Shown here: positions 46,797-57,680 of the stretch, in pieces
How positions within the stretch are numbered: position 1 is the stretch's first letter
How the letters are laid out: every line of letters begins with the position of its first letter
NCBI RefSeq assembly: GCF_023554105.1
Contig: NZ_JAMJWE010000002.1
Span: 124,001-188,000, forward strand
DNA: 64,000 nucleotides
Direction: 5' to 3'
From: Brucella sp. 21LCYQ03
Lineage (GTDB): Bacteria; Pseudomonadota; Alphaproteobacteria; Rhizobiales; Rhizobiaceae
Program-made: the position numbers and the translations under genes
Notes under the pieces: model-generated
Database searches by the model: none
Seen by the model: only the letters and a program-made list of their open reading frames with translations
What the model was told of the DNA's origin: nothing

Positions 46797-47633
46797 ATGG
46801 AAACGATTTCAACTGCAAAATGCTTTGGTGGAACTCAGGGCGTCTATCGCCATAAAAGCGAGGTCAATCAATGCGATATGACATTCGCCGTTTTCCTGCC
46901 ACCACAGGCAAAGGACGGTCCCGTTCCGGTGCTTTGGTATCTTTCCGGCTTAACCTGCACACATCAGAATGTGATGGATAAAGGCGAATATCGGCAAATG
47001 GCCGCAGAATTGGGAATTGCCGTTATTTGCCCGGACACCAGCCCACGGGGTGACGACATTCCTGACGAGCCGCAGAACTGGAAATTCGGCAAAGGTGCGG
47101 GCTTCTATCTCGATGCAACGCAGGAACCATTCGCCAAAAACTATCAGATGTATAGCTACATCACCAAGGAACTGACCGATCTGGTGGCGACTGAGTTTCC
47201 GCTTGATATGTCACGTCAGGGCATCACCGGCCATTCGATGGGTGGCCATGGTGCACTGACCATCGCGCTTAAAAACCCTGATCGTTTCAAATCGGCATCG
47301 GCTTTCGCACCCATTGTGCAGCCTTCAACAGCCGACTGGTCGAAGCCTGCTTTGGAAAAATATCTGGGCGCAGAAGAACGCGCATGGCGTGCCTATGACG
47401 CGACGCTGCTGATTGAGGATGGCGCACGCTTTTCAGAATTTCTGGTCGATCAAGGTGAAGCCGATGTGTTCCTTGAAGAAGGCTTATGTCCATGGTTGCT
47501 GGAGAAAGCTTGCCAAAAGGCTGGTATTCCACTCACGCTCAATATGCGTGAAGGTTATGACCATTCCTATTTCTTCATCTCATCCTTCATGGATGAGCAT
47601 CTGAAATGGCATGCGGAGCGTCTTAGCAGATAA
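46797..47633 (+). CDS. fghA: S-formylglutathione hydrolase
   Basis: 278 residues of esterase D type. The nucleophile elbow is GITGHSMGGHGALT, preceded by PDTSPRG and LSGLTCTHQN. The Asp of LVDQGEADVF and the His of EGYDHSYFFISSF complete the triad. It splits S-formylglutathione into formate and glutathione, finishing the pathway started by FrmA. It begins nine bases after the DUF1345 stop. Confidence 0.96.
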   Translation: METISTAKCFGGTQGVYRHKSEVNQCDMTFAVFLPPQAKDGPVPVLWYLSGLTCTHQNVMDKGEYRQMAAELGIAVICPDTSPRGDDIPDEPQNWKFGKGAGFYLDATQEPFAKNYQMYSYITKELTDLVATEFPLDMSRQGITGHSMGGHGALTIALKNPDRFKSASAFAPIVQPSTADWSKPALEKYLGAEERAWRAYDATLLIEDGARFSEFLVDQGEADVFLEEGLCPWLLEKACQKAGIPLTLNMREGYDHSYFFISSFMDEHLKWHAERLSR

Positions 47634-47651
47634 AGCTGCTGAAGGAACGAC

Positions 47652-48085
47652 ATGGCGAAGAAGAAGAAAGTTGTCACCGTCGGCGCATTGCTGGTGAACG
47701 CTGACAAAAAGGTCCTGATGGGACTTCGCTCGCCATGGAAAAAGGCGTGGCCCGAACATTGGGACACGCCCGGCGGCCATATGTCGAGCGTGGGGAAACG
47801 CTGGAGGATGCGCTGGTGCGGGAAATGGGCGAAGAACTCGGTATTCGCCCGATCAAGTTTCGTGAGATCGCCGCAATTGATGAGAAAAAACCTGATCTCT
47901 ATGGCGATTCCATCTGCCATATTTTTCAAGTCACAGCATGGAGCGGTGGCGAACCGCGCAATGTCTGCGATGAACATTCTGAGCTTGCATGGTATAGCCC
48001 TAGCGAGCTCGAAACCATCAGTAATCTGGCCGACCCCGACTATCCGCGTCTTGCCCGGATCGCCATTGGTGCGGCAACCGATTAG
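47652..48085 (+). pseudogene. Nudix hydrolase with frameshift in the Nudix box
   Basis: The gene starts at 47652 with MAKKKKVVTVGALLVNADKKVLMGLRSPW and runs in frame to WDTPGGH at about 47780. The rest of the protein continues only in another frame: VERGETLEDALVREMGEELG (from about 47783), then CDEHSELAWYSPSEL, stopping at 48085. The junction CATATGTCGAG in place of CATGTCGAG shows an extra AT. With those two bases removed the Nudix box G-x5-E-x7-REmgEELG is intact. Either a real inactivation or a sequence error. The rest shows no decay. It follows fghA by 18 bases. Confidence 0.8.
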
Positions 48086-49476
48086 CGTTTCGTAACTTTC
48101 ATCGGCAGACCGCCCTGCGGTTGTGTGGTGAGCTTTTGCACTGGCCATGGCTTTGTCGTCTCCAGCACATCGAAGCGTCGACCATCGAGCAATGTTGCAA
48201 GTGCAATGACCGCTTCCTGTAACGCGAAGCTTGCCCCAATGCAGACGCGCGGACCGGCTCCAAAGGGCAGATACTGAAAGCGGTCGAGCTTGTCACGATT
48301 TTCGGGCCAGAAGCGTTCAGGCATGAAGGCATCAGGCTGATCCCAATAGAGCCTGTGGCGATGAATCACCCAAGGCATCACCAGAACAGCCGTTCCCTTG
48401 GCAATTTTCAGATCGCCATAGGTATCGTCGGTCGCGGCCTCGCGATTGATTGACGGTGCTGGCGGATAAAGCCTCATCGCCTCTTCAAAAGCTGCACGCA
48501 TGAAGGGCAGTTTTGCCAGCCATTCCTGCGGCGGCAGGTCATTGCCGCCATCAGCAAAGAACGCATCGATCTCAGCCTCAACACGCTCGCGTTCCTGCGG
48601 CGCCTTGGCCAGCAGATAGAGCGTCCAGCCAAGCGCACGGGCAGTTGTTTCATGCCCAGCCCCGATGAAGGTGATGATGTTATCTTCAATCTCGGCACGG
48701 CTCAAACCATCCGGCCCTTCGGCGCGCAAGAGCAATGTCAGAAAATCATTGGGCACATCTTCGCCCTTATCCATCCGCGCTTTTCGCAACGCAATGGTGT
48801 CGGAGACAAGTTCGCGGAAGAAGCCAAGAGACTGATTGCCGCGAAGGCGCGTAAAGCGCGGCAGCCAGTCTGGCAGGCCAAGCAGATCAAACGGATCAAC
48901 GCGGCCCATCGTTTCAAAAAGCTTATCGATCTGGCGCGCAAAGTCATTGGGATCACCGGCGATCTCGCCTGAAAACAGGGTTTCCGCCAGAATATCATAG
49001 GTGAGCAGTGTCATGTCATGCGCAACATCGGTGATGATACCGCTTGTTTTGTAACGTTCGACAAACTGGCGCGAGCGGTCCCGCATCGCTTCCGCAAAGC
49101 CACCGATATGGCGCGGCGTAAACACGGGCGCCATGGCCTTGCGCGACCGCTTCCAGACTTGACCCTCAGCGGTCAGCAAACCATCGCGCAAGAGCGGACG
49201 CAAAACCCGCTGGCGAATGGCAGACATCGGGTAATTTGTAGCATTATCGACCAGCACATGCCGGATGAGACCGGGATCGTTGGCGATGATGGTTTTGATG
49301 CCAAGCCAGCTTACAGAAACCCAGCGCTCGTTATAGGAAGGCTCGCCCCACAATTCGAGCGGGTTTTTATAAACCACCCGCATCATCTCGAAGCGGCCAA
49401 CTGGCTTTTCGCGCGGGCGCGGTGCCGGTGGGATGAATGGTTGCGCAGCTTCGTTCATCGCCATTGTGGTATCCAT
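48082..49476 (-). CDS. Cytochrome P450
   Basis: 464 residues from ATG 49476, which has GAGGAG nearby. I-helix FIGAGHETTARALGW, K-helix EEAMRLYP, and heme-binding FGAGPRVCIGASF with Cys412 as thiolate ligand. The protein lacks a membrane anchor, so it is a soluble bacterial P450 that needs separate redox partners, none of which is nearby. The substrate is unknown; it resembles P450s annotated in Rhizobiales and Brucella. Its last bases overlap the Nudix gene tail to tail. Confidence 0.93.
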   Translation of the reverse strand: MDTTMAMNEAAQPFIPPAPRPREKPVGRFEMMRVVYKNPLELWGEPSYNERWVSVSWLGIKTIIANDPGLIRHVLVDNATNYPMSAIRQRVLRPLLRDGLLTAEGQVWKRSRKAMAPVFTPRHIGGFAEAMRDRSRQFVERYKTSGIITDVAHDMTLLTYDILAETLFSGEIAGDPNDFARQIDKLFETMGRVDPFDLLGLPDWLPRFTRLRGNQSLGFFRELVSDTIALRKARMDKGEDVPNDFLTLLLRAEGPDGLSRAEIEDNIITFIGAGHETTARALGWTLYLLAKAPQERERVEAEIDAFFADGGNDLPPQEWLAKLPFMRAAFEEAMRLYPPAPSINREAATDDTYGDLKIAKGTAVLVMPWVIHRHRLYWDQPDAFMPERFWPENRDKLDRFQYLPFGAGPRVCIGASFALQEAVIALATLLDGRRFDVLETTKPWPVQKLTTQPQGGLPMKVTKR

Positions 49477-49617
49477 AAAGTGCTCCTCGTTATCGAGAAT
49501 GCCCCTGCTGAAAAATAATATAAGCCTCAATTGTGGCGGTTCCAAAGACTGCCATTTATCGCCTATCGCCATCTGAGCCGAATTGAGCGCAATCCCCGGT
49601 AAATTTGGCCTTAAAAT

Positions 49618-49674
49618 TTGGAAAAATCACCGTTAACGCCTATATTAAAGCCATGTTTGTCGAGTGATTCGACA
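49618..49674 (+). promoter_or_regulatory. gyrB promoter and leader hairpin
   Basis: TTGGAA (49618-49623), an exact 17-base spacer, then TATATT (49641-49646), a good vegetative promoter. A few bases beyond, TGTCGA (49658-49663) inverts to TCGACA (49669-49674), so a small hairpin would open the leader about 70 bases before the start codon. Confidence 0.6.
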
Positions 49675-49694
49675 TGAGTTTTTATGCTGGATAA

Positions 49695-52184
<2,490 letters not shown>

Positions 52185-52208
52185 ACCAGATTGGGTTCAG
52201 AGATAATG

Positions 52209-52245
52209 AAGCCCCGGAAGAGAAAAATCTTCCGGGGCTTTTTAT
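52209..52245 (+). terminator. Rho-independent terminator after gyrB
   Basis: AAGCCCCGGAAGA (52209-52221), six-base A-rich loop, TCTTCCGGGGCTT (52228-52240), then TTTAT. A perfect 13-bp stem. Confidence 0.92.
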
Positions 52246-52268
52246 GTTTTTGGAGTTTTTGACAAAAG

Positions 52269-52298
52269 AAAAAGCCCGCCAATTCGGCGGGCTTTTTT
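52269..52298. terminator. Terminator of the DEAD-box helicase gene (bidirectional)
   Basis: AAAAAGCCCGCC (52269-52280), five-base loop, GGCGGGCTTTTT (52286-52297). On the minus strand the helicase transcript meets a T-run after the stem. On the plus strand it backs up the gyrB terminator. Confidence 0.9.
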
Positions 52299-52313
52299 TA
52301 ATCATTATAGCGA

Positions 52314-54170
52314 TTACTCGCCGCGTGGCTTTTTCGAATAGCCGTCATTGGATTTACGGCCGTCCTTCTTGAAACCATCTTTCTTGAAGTCGCCTTTCGG
52401 CTTCGACCAGCCACCCTTGGCGCCATCACGGAAATCGCCTCTTGGCTTGTCGCCGCGCGGCTTGAAATCGCGCTTGCCTTCGCGAGGTGCCGCATCGCCA
52501 CCTGCAACTGCAGTGCGGATCACGAGACCCTTTTCGCCAGTGCCGCGTTCTTCAACCGAACGGCGGAATTCTTCAGCCTTGGCTGCAGTGATTTCAAAGC
52601 GGGTTTCGTTGTCGAAAATCTTGATCGAGCCAACATCGCGCTTGGAAACATCGCCAGCCTTACAGATCAGCGGCAACAGCCACTTTGGATCGGCGCGGTG
52701 CTTACGACCGGCAGAAACCGAGAACCATACCCCGTCAAAACGTGCATTGCGGTCGAAACGTTCGCCCGGCTCACCACGATCAAAACGCTCGCCACGTTCC
52801 GGACGATCACCACGCTCTGAACGCTCGCGCGGCTTCTTGCTGGAAATCGGATGAACAGGCGCGTCAGAAATATCTTCCGCCGCAGGCAATGCTGAGAGTT
52901 CGCGATTGAGGAAAGCGCTCGCGATCTGTTCCGGCGTATAACGCTCGGTCAGCGCCTTCAGCAGATCCTGATGCTCTTCATCAATCGGCTGGCTGAGAGC
53001 TTCGCTGTTGAGAATGCGCTCATTGTTCTTGGCCTGAACGGCAGCAATGCCCGGTGCAGGAACTGTCTGCGCATCAAGCTTAGCAAGGCTCAGGAGACGC
53101 TCCGCACTGCGACGACGCGAGAACGGAACGACCAGAACGCAAGTACCCTTGCGGCCCGCACGACCTGTACGGCCCGAACGATGCAGCATGGTTTCAGGAT
53201 TGTTCGGCAGATCGGCATGGATAACCAGATCAAGGTTTGGCAGATCGATACCGCGCGCAGCAACGTCGGTTGCCACGCAAACGCGGGCACGTCCATCGCG
53301 CATCGACTGAAGCGCATTGTTACGCTCGGCCTGGCTCAATTCACCCGACAGCGCCACAACCGCAAAACCGCGGTTCGACAGTCGGCTTGCCATGTGCTTC
53401 ACAGCTTCACGCGTCGAGCAGAAAATGATCGAGTTCTGCGCATCGTAATAAAGCAGAGTGTTGATGATTGCATGGTCGCGTTCCTGGGGCGGAACCGGCA
53501 TAGCAAAATAATCAATATCGGCATGCTGACCAGCTTCGCCAGCAGCAGTAATGCGCAGCGCATCTTTCTGGAAGCGCTTGGCAAGCTGTGCAATCGGCTT
53601 TGGGACTGTTGCCGAGAACATCAATGTGCGGCGATCTTCCGGTGCTTCACCAAGAATGAATTCGAGGTCCTCGCGAAAACCCATATCGAGCATTTCGTCA
53701 GCTTCATCGAGCACGACAACGCGCAGTTCCGACATATCAAGCGCACGGCGCGAAATATGATCGCGCAGACGACCCGGCGTGCCAACAACGATATGCGATC
53801 CACGTTCGAGCACACGGCGCTCGGAACGAATATCCATACCACCAACGCAAGAAGCAATAACAGCACCTGTATCAGCATAGAGCCATTCGAGTTCACGGCG
53901 AACCTGCAAAGCAAGTTCACGCGTTGGTGCAATAATCATCGCAAATGGATTTTGCGCACGATCAAAACGCAGCTCGTCGCCAAGAATGGTCGATGCCATC
54001 GAAAGGCCAAAGGCAACGGTCTTGCCGGAGCCTGTCTGCGCGGAAACAAGCAAATCGCCATGAAGTGTTTCAGGAGCCAGAACGGCATTCTGAACAGCGG
54101 TGAGTGTGTTGTAACCACGAGCGGCTAATGCTCCGGAAAGAGCCGGAGCGATCGTATCAGGTAGGGACAT
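52314..54170 (-). CDS. DEAD-box ATP-dependent RNA helicase (DeaD/CsdA-like)
   Basis: 618 residues. Core motifs: VQNAVLAPE (Q motif), SAQTGSGKTVAF, PTRELALQV, TPGRLRDH, VLDEADEMLDMGF, FSATVP, ATDVAARGIDLPN and HRSGRTGRAGRKG. A DbpA/CsdA-like RNA-binding domain follows at about 480-555 (VWFSVSAGRKHRADPKWLLPLIC). Two low-complexity tracts frame it: R/E/G-rich repeats (RGDRPERGERFD) near 445-480 and K/G/D-rich repeats (KPRGDFRDG, KKDGFKKDG) at the end. It probably remodels ribosomes or mRNA in the cold. Its leader has alternative hairpins. Confidence 0.93.
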   Translation of the reverse strand: MSLPDTIAPALSGALAARGYNTLTAVQNAVLAPETLHGDLLVSAQTGSGKTVAFGLSMASTILGDELRFDRAQNPFAMIIAPTRELALQVRRELEWLYADTGAVIASCVGGMDIRSERRVLERGSHIVVGTPGRLRDHISRRALDMSELRVVVLDEADEMLDMGFREDLEFILGEAPEDRRTLMFSATVPKPIAQLAKRFQKDALRITAAGEAGQHADIDYFAMPVPPQERDHAIINTLLYYDAQNSIIFCSTREAVKHMASRLSNRGFAVVALSGELSQAERNNALQSMRDGRARVCVATDVAARGIDLPNLDLVIHADLPNNPETMLHRSGRTGRAGRKGTCVLVVPFSRRRSAERLLSLAKLDAQTVPAPGIAAVQAKNNERILNSEALSQPIDEEHQDLLKALTERYTPEQIASAFLNRELSALPAAEDISDAPVHPISSKKPRERSERGDRPERGERFDRGEPGERFDRNARFDGVWFSVSAGRKHRADPKWLLPLICKAGDVSKRDVGSIKIFDNETRFEITAAKAEEFRRSVEERGTGEKGLVIRTAVAGGDAAPREGKRDFKPRGDKPRGDFRDGAKGGWSKPKGDFKKDGFKKDGRKSNDGYSKKPRGE

Positions 54171-54181
54171 GAGTGACTTTC

Positions 54182-54235
54182 AAAAAAGCTTCACAAGCCG
54201 CATACCCATCGGTTGTGAACCTTTTTGTTCACAAC
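54182..54235 (-). promoter_or_regulatory. Candidate attenuator in the DEAD-box helicase leader
   Basis: Read on the minus strand: TTGTGAAC, a six-base A-rich loop, GTTCACAA, 17 bases, TTGTGAA, GC, then six T. The middle GTTCACAA can pair with the first copy (plus coordinates 54227-54235 with 54212-54220) or with the last one (54213-54219 with 54190-54196, extended by CCG/CGG at 54210-54212 and 54198-54200). The second pairing ends directly at the T-run (54182-54187), only 12 bases before the start codon. The layout is that of an antiterminator/terminator switch. Confidence 0.6.
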
Positions 54236-54312
54236 TCTCCTGACGACTACCGAAGCACCATAATTAGCGCCTACCTATAGGCTTGCGCCTCTCAGGTCAA
54301 CAGGGTGAGACT

Positions 54313-57249
54313 CTAATGCGCCTCATCCCAGTTATGCGCTGCACGCGCATCGACATGCAAAGGCACTGAAAGCGACACAGCTGGCATTGCTGCGTTTTCC
54401 ATGACATCACGCACCAGCGTAATCGTCTTTTCGACCTCGTTTTCAGGCACTTCGAAGATCAACTCGTCGTGGACCTGCAACAGCATACGGGCTGCGAGTT
54501 TCTCTTTTGCAAGCGCATCTTCCATACGGATCATGGCGCGGCGGATAATATCGGCGGCGGCGCCCTGAATAGGAGCATTGATTGCCGCACGTTCATTAAA
54601 TGCACGCACCTGTGGATTGGATGCTTTGATGTCGGGATAATGCGCGCGACGACCAAAGATGGTTTCGACATAGCCATGCTCGCGGGCAAAGGCCTTGGTC
54701 GCTTCCATATAGTCCCTGATGCCCGGAAAACGCTCAAAATAGGTGCGGATATATTGGCCTGCTTCTTCACGCGGGATGGAAAGCTGATTGGCGAGACCAA
54801 AAGCCGATATGCCATAGATGATACCGAAGTTGATTGCCTTGGCACGGCGGCGCACTTCCGACGGCATGCCTTCGACAGGTACACCAAACATTTCAGAAGC
54901 CGTCATCGCATGAATATCGATACCGTCCGCAAATGCTTGTTTTAGCTGCGGAATATCGGCAACATGAGCGAGAACGCGCAATTCAATCTGGCTGTAATCG
55001 GCTGAAACCAACTTATTGCCGGGTTCGGCAATGAAGGCGGTTCTGATCTTGCGACCTTCAGCGGTACGCACCGGAATATTCTGCAAATTCGGCTCAGATG
55101 AGGATAGTCGTCCGGTCGATGTTGAGGCCATCGAATAAGATGTATGAACGCGCTTGGTCTGCGGATGAATATAACCCGGCAGAGCATCGGTATAGGTCGA
55201 TTTAAGCTTCGTCAGCTGGCGCCAGTCAACGATCTTGCGCGGCAGAGGCAGGCCTTCCGCAGCCAGATCTTCCAGCACTTGCGCAGAGGTCGACCATTGC
55301 CCGGTCTTGGTTTTGGAAGCGCCGGGAAGCCCCATTTTTCCAAAGAGAATATCGCCAAGCTGCTTAGGCGAACCGATATTGAATTTTTCGCCGGCCAGTT
55401 CGTAAATTTCATCTTCATAGCGCGCGGCAGACTGTGCGAGATCACCCGACAAGCGCGAGAGAACCTGACGATCAACCGAAACGCCGCGCTCTTCCATACG
55501 CGCCAGCACATCGACCAGCGGACGCTCAAGACGCTCATAAACCGAGGCCAAACCTTCTGCCGCCAGACGCGGTTTCAACACCTGCCAGAGACGCAATGTC
55601 ACATCAGCATCTTCGGCGGCATAGGCCGTTGCGCGATCAATCTCGACCATATCGAAAGTGACTGCACTTTTGCCGCTGCCTGCCACGTCCTTGTAGGCGA
55701 TTGGTGTATGGCCCAGCCAGCGTTCGGACAATGGGTCCATGCCGTGACCTCCGGTGCCAGCGTCCAGCACATAAGAAATCAGCATCGTGTCATCAAAAGA
55801 CACGGTGTTGATGCCGTGGCGGCGCATCACCAGCCAGTCATATTTCATGTTCTGCGCGATTTTGAGGACAGATTTATCCTCAAGCACGCTCTTCAATGCT
55901 GCCAGCGCCTTATCGAGCGGTATCTGCCCTTCAACCATGCCGCCGCCGAGCAGATCGCCCGCGCCGGACTTATGCTGAAGCGGGATATAGGCAGCTTTAC
56001 CGGGCGCAAGCGCCAGCGAGAAGCCGATCAACTCTGCTTGCATTGGATCAAGCGAGTTGGTTTCGGTATCGAAGGCAACGAGACCTGTTTCAACAGCTTC
56101 CGCGAGCCACGTATTCAGCGTTTCAATGTCGCGAATGCAGGTATAGGCCGTGGTGTCGATTTTCTGCGCCAAAGCATCCGACGCACGCTTCGCGGCGAGC
56201 GCTTTGGGCGTATAGCCGCTTGCATCGGACGTTTCAGCAGCAATGGGAGCCGAGCCAGTTGGCGCAGCGTCTGACTTTGCAGGCACATCAACGTCCGGTC
56301 CGTGAGCATCTGCGCCCCATTCGGTTTCAATGTGGCAAGGCTCAACCGCCGACGCATCTGTATCGGTTGCTTCCGCCACGCGGCGCGTCAGCGTTGTGAA
56401 ATCAAGCGCTTTCAGGAAGCCGATGAGTTTCGGGCCGTTCTGCGGCTCAAGCACCAGACCATCAAGATCAACATCGAGCGGCACATCGACTTTAAGGGTC
56501 ACCAGTTCACGCGCGATCTTGGTCTGATCGGCATAGGCGATGATGTTTTCGCGGCGCTTGTTCTGTTTGATCTCGGACGCGCGTGCGAGCAGCGTATCAA
56601 GATCGCCAAATTCTTCCAGCAATTGTGCTGCCGTCTTCGGCCCGATGCCCGGAATACCCGGAACATTATCGGTGCTGTCGCCGGTCAGCGATTGCAGATC
56701 AATCATCTTTTCCGGCGGCACACCCCATTTTTCGATCACTTCCGGGATCGAAATCTGCTTGTCCTTCATGCCGTCATACATTGACACCTGTGGTGTTACG
56801 AGCTGCATCAGGTCTTTGTCAGAAGACACAATAGTGACATCGGCACCGGCTTCTGCCGCAATCCGCGCATAGGTGGCGATCAGATCGTCAGCCTCAAAGC
56901 CTTCTTTTTCAATGCAAGGCAGATTGAAGGCGCGTGTTGCCTGACGGATCAGGCCGAATTGCGGGATCAGGTCTTCCGGTGGCGCGGTACGGTTTGCCTT
57001 ATATTCGGGATAAATTTCTTTGCGGAATGTCTGCGACGAATAGTCGAAAATGACCGCAAAATGCGTCGGCACCACACCCACATCGGTATTGCGCGCATCC
57101 TTCAACAGCTTCCACAGCATGTTGCAGAAACCGGACACGGCTCCTACCGGCAAGCCGTCCGACTTGCGCGTCAGCGGTGGCAGAGCATGATAGGCGCGGA
57201 AAATATAGCCCGAGCCGTCGATGAGGAAGAGATGATCGCCTTTTTTCAT
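54313..57249 (-). CDS. polA: DNA polymerase I
   Basis: 978 residues, longer than E. coli PolA (928). The 5'-nuclease domain starts GDHLFLIDGSGYIFRAYHALPP and has GFEADDLIATYA and IPGIGPKTAAQLL. The 3'-5' exonuclease keeps all four acidic residues (VAFDTETNSLD, NMKYDWLVM, YAAEDADVT), so it should proofread. A Thr/Ala/Asp-rich linker of about 60 residues lies between. Polymerase motifs A (SADYSQIELRVLAH), B (RRRAKAINFGIIYG) and C (LLQVHDELIFEVP) are intact. It acts in repair and Okazaki-fragment processing. A candidate small RNA gene lies on its divergent side. Confidence 0.97.
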   Translation of the reverse strand: MKKGDHLFLIDGSGYIFRAYHALPPLTRKSDGLPVGAVSGFCNMLWKLLKDARNTDVGVVPTHFAVIFDYSSQTFRKEIYPEYKANRTAPPEDLIPQFGLIRQATRAFNLPCIEKEGFEADDLIATYARIAAEAGADVTIVSSDKDLMQLVTPQVSMYDGMKDKQISIPEVIEKWGVPPEKMIDLQSLTGDSTDNVPGIPGIGPKTAAQLLEEFGDLDTLLARASEIKQNKRRENIIAYADQTKIARELVTLKVDVPLDVDLDGLVLEPQNGPKLIGFLKALDFTTLTRRVAEATDTDASAVEPCHIETEWGADAHGPDVDVPAKSDAAPTGSAPIAAETSDASGYTPKALAAKRASDALAQKIDTTAYTCIRDIETLNTWLAEAVETGLVAFDTETNSLDPMQAELIGFSLALAPGKAAYIPLQHKSGAGDLLGGGMVEGQIPLDKALAALKSVLEDKSVLKIAQNMKYDWLVMRRHGINTVSFDDTMLISYVLDAGTGGHGMDPLSERWLGHTPIAYKDVAGSGKSAVTFDMVEIDRATAYAAEDADVTLRLWQVLKPRLAAEGLASVYERLERPLVDVLARMEERGVSVDRQVLSRLSGDLAQSAARYEDEIYELAGEKFNIGSPKQLGDILFGKMGLPGASKTKTGQWSTSAQVLEDLAAEGLPLPRKIVDWRQLTKLKSTYTDALPGYIHPQTKRVHTSYSMASTSTGRLSSSEPNLQNIPVRTAEGRKIRTAFIAEPGNKLVSADYSQIELRVLAHVADIPQLKQAFADGIDIHAMTASEMFGVPVEGMPSEVRRRAKAINFGIIYGISAFGLANQLSIPREEAGQYIRTYFERFPGIRDYMEATKAFAREHGYVETIFGRRAHYPDIKASNPQVRAFNERAAINAPIQGAAADIIRRAMIRMEDALAKEKLAARMLLQVHDELIFEVPENEVEKTITLVRDVMENAAMPAVSLSVPLHVDARAAHNWDEAH

Positions 57250-57439
57250 GGCTTAGGATTAGATCAAACAAAGCACAAAGAAAACCGGCCTTGTGTCAGG
57301 AGAAACGAGTGTCCACTTGAAAGGTGAGTTTTTGTGCCACCCGTTCACGCAAAGCTCCCAACTCGATAACGTTTATGTTACGAATTTTTAATCTAAAATG
57401 CCCTTGAATAGCCACAGTTGAAGGGCCAATTCTAGGTCA

Positions 57440-57590
57440 TCGACAGTACGTTGATCGCCGGTTTACTGACCCGTCCCCCGTTGGAAACCGGTTGTGAGCG
57501 ACAGCCTAAATCCCCTCTCCGGGCTGTCGTTTGTGAGTGTAGTGATATGGCCGTTGTGGTAACCCCCTCACCACGACGGCCAATTCATTT
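57440..57590 (+). ncRNA. Candidate small RNA with three C-rich-loop hairpins
   Basis: In the 431-base gap between polA and the dipeptidase, three stem-loops follow one another. Stem 1 is CCGGTTT (57458-57464) with AAACCGG (57485-57491), with CCCGTCCCCC in its loop. Stem 2 is CGACAGCC (57499-57506) with GGCTGTCG (57522-57529), loop TAAATCCCCTCTCCG. Stem 3 is a 12-bp pairing of 57549-57560 with 57570-57581, loop AACCCCCTC. Loops of this kind can pair with ribosome-binding sites. As I recall, an alphaproteobacterial sRNA (alpha-r7 / Smr7C) also lies beside polA. TTGAAT at 57404-57409 could be its -35. No strong T-run ends it. The rest of the gap shows nothing clear. Confidence 0.55.
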
Positions 57591-57680
57591 TGAGGCAACT
57601 TTCCTTTATCGAATTGGGTTTCTTCTTGAGCTTCGCAGTTGTACTGTGCGCGCAATATTTCGACTCGTCAGGAAGTGTTC

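Noticed and set aside
52971-54128. 385-codon open frame opposite the DEAD-box helicase
   Set aside because: Shadow frame; the helicase motifs on the other strand are decisive.
55144-56274. 376-codon open frame opposite polA
   Set aside because: Shadow of polA, which shows every expected motif on the minus strand; no family signature in the antisense product.
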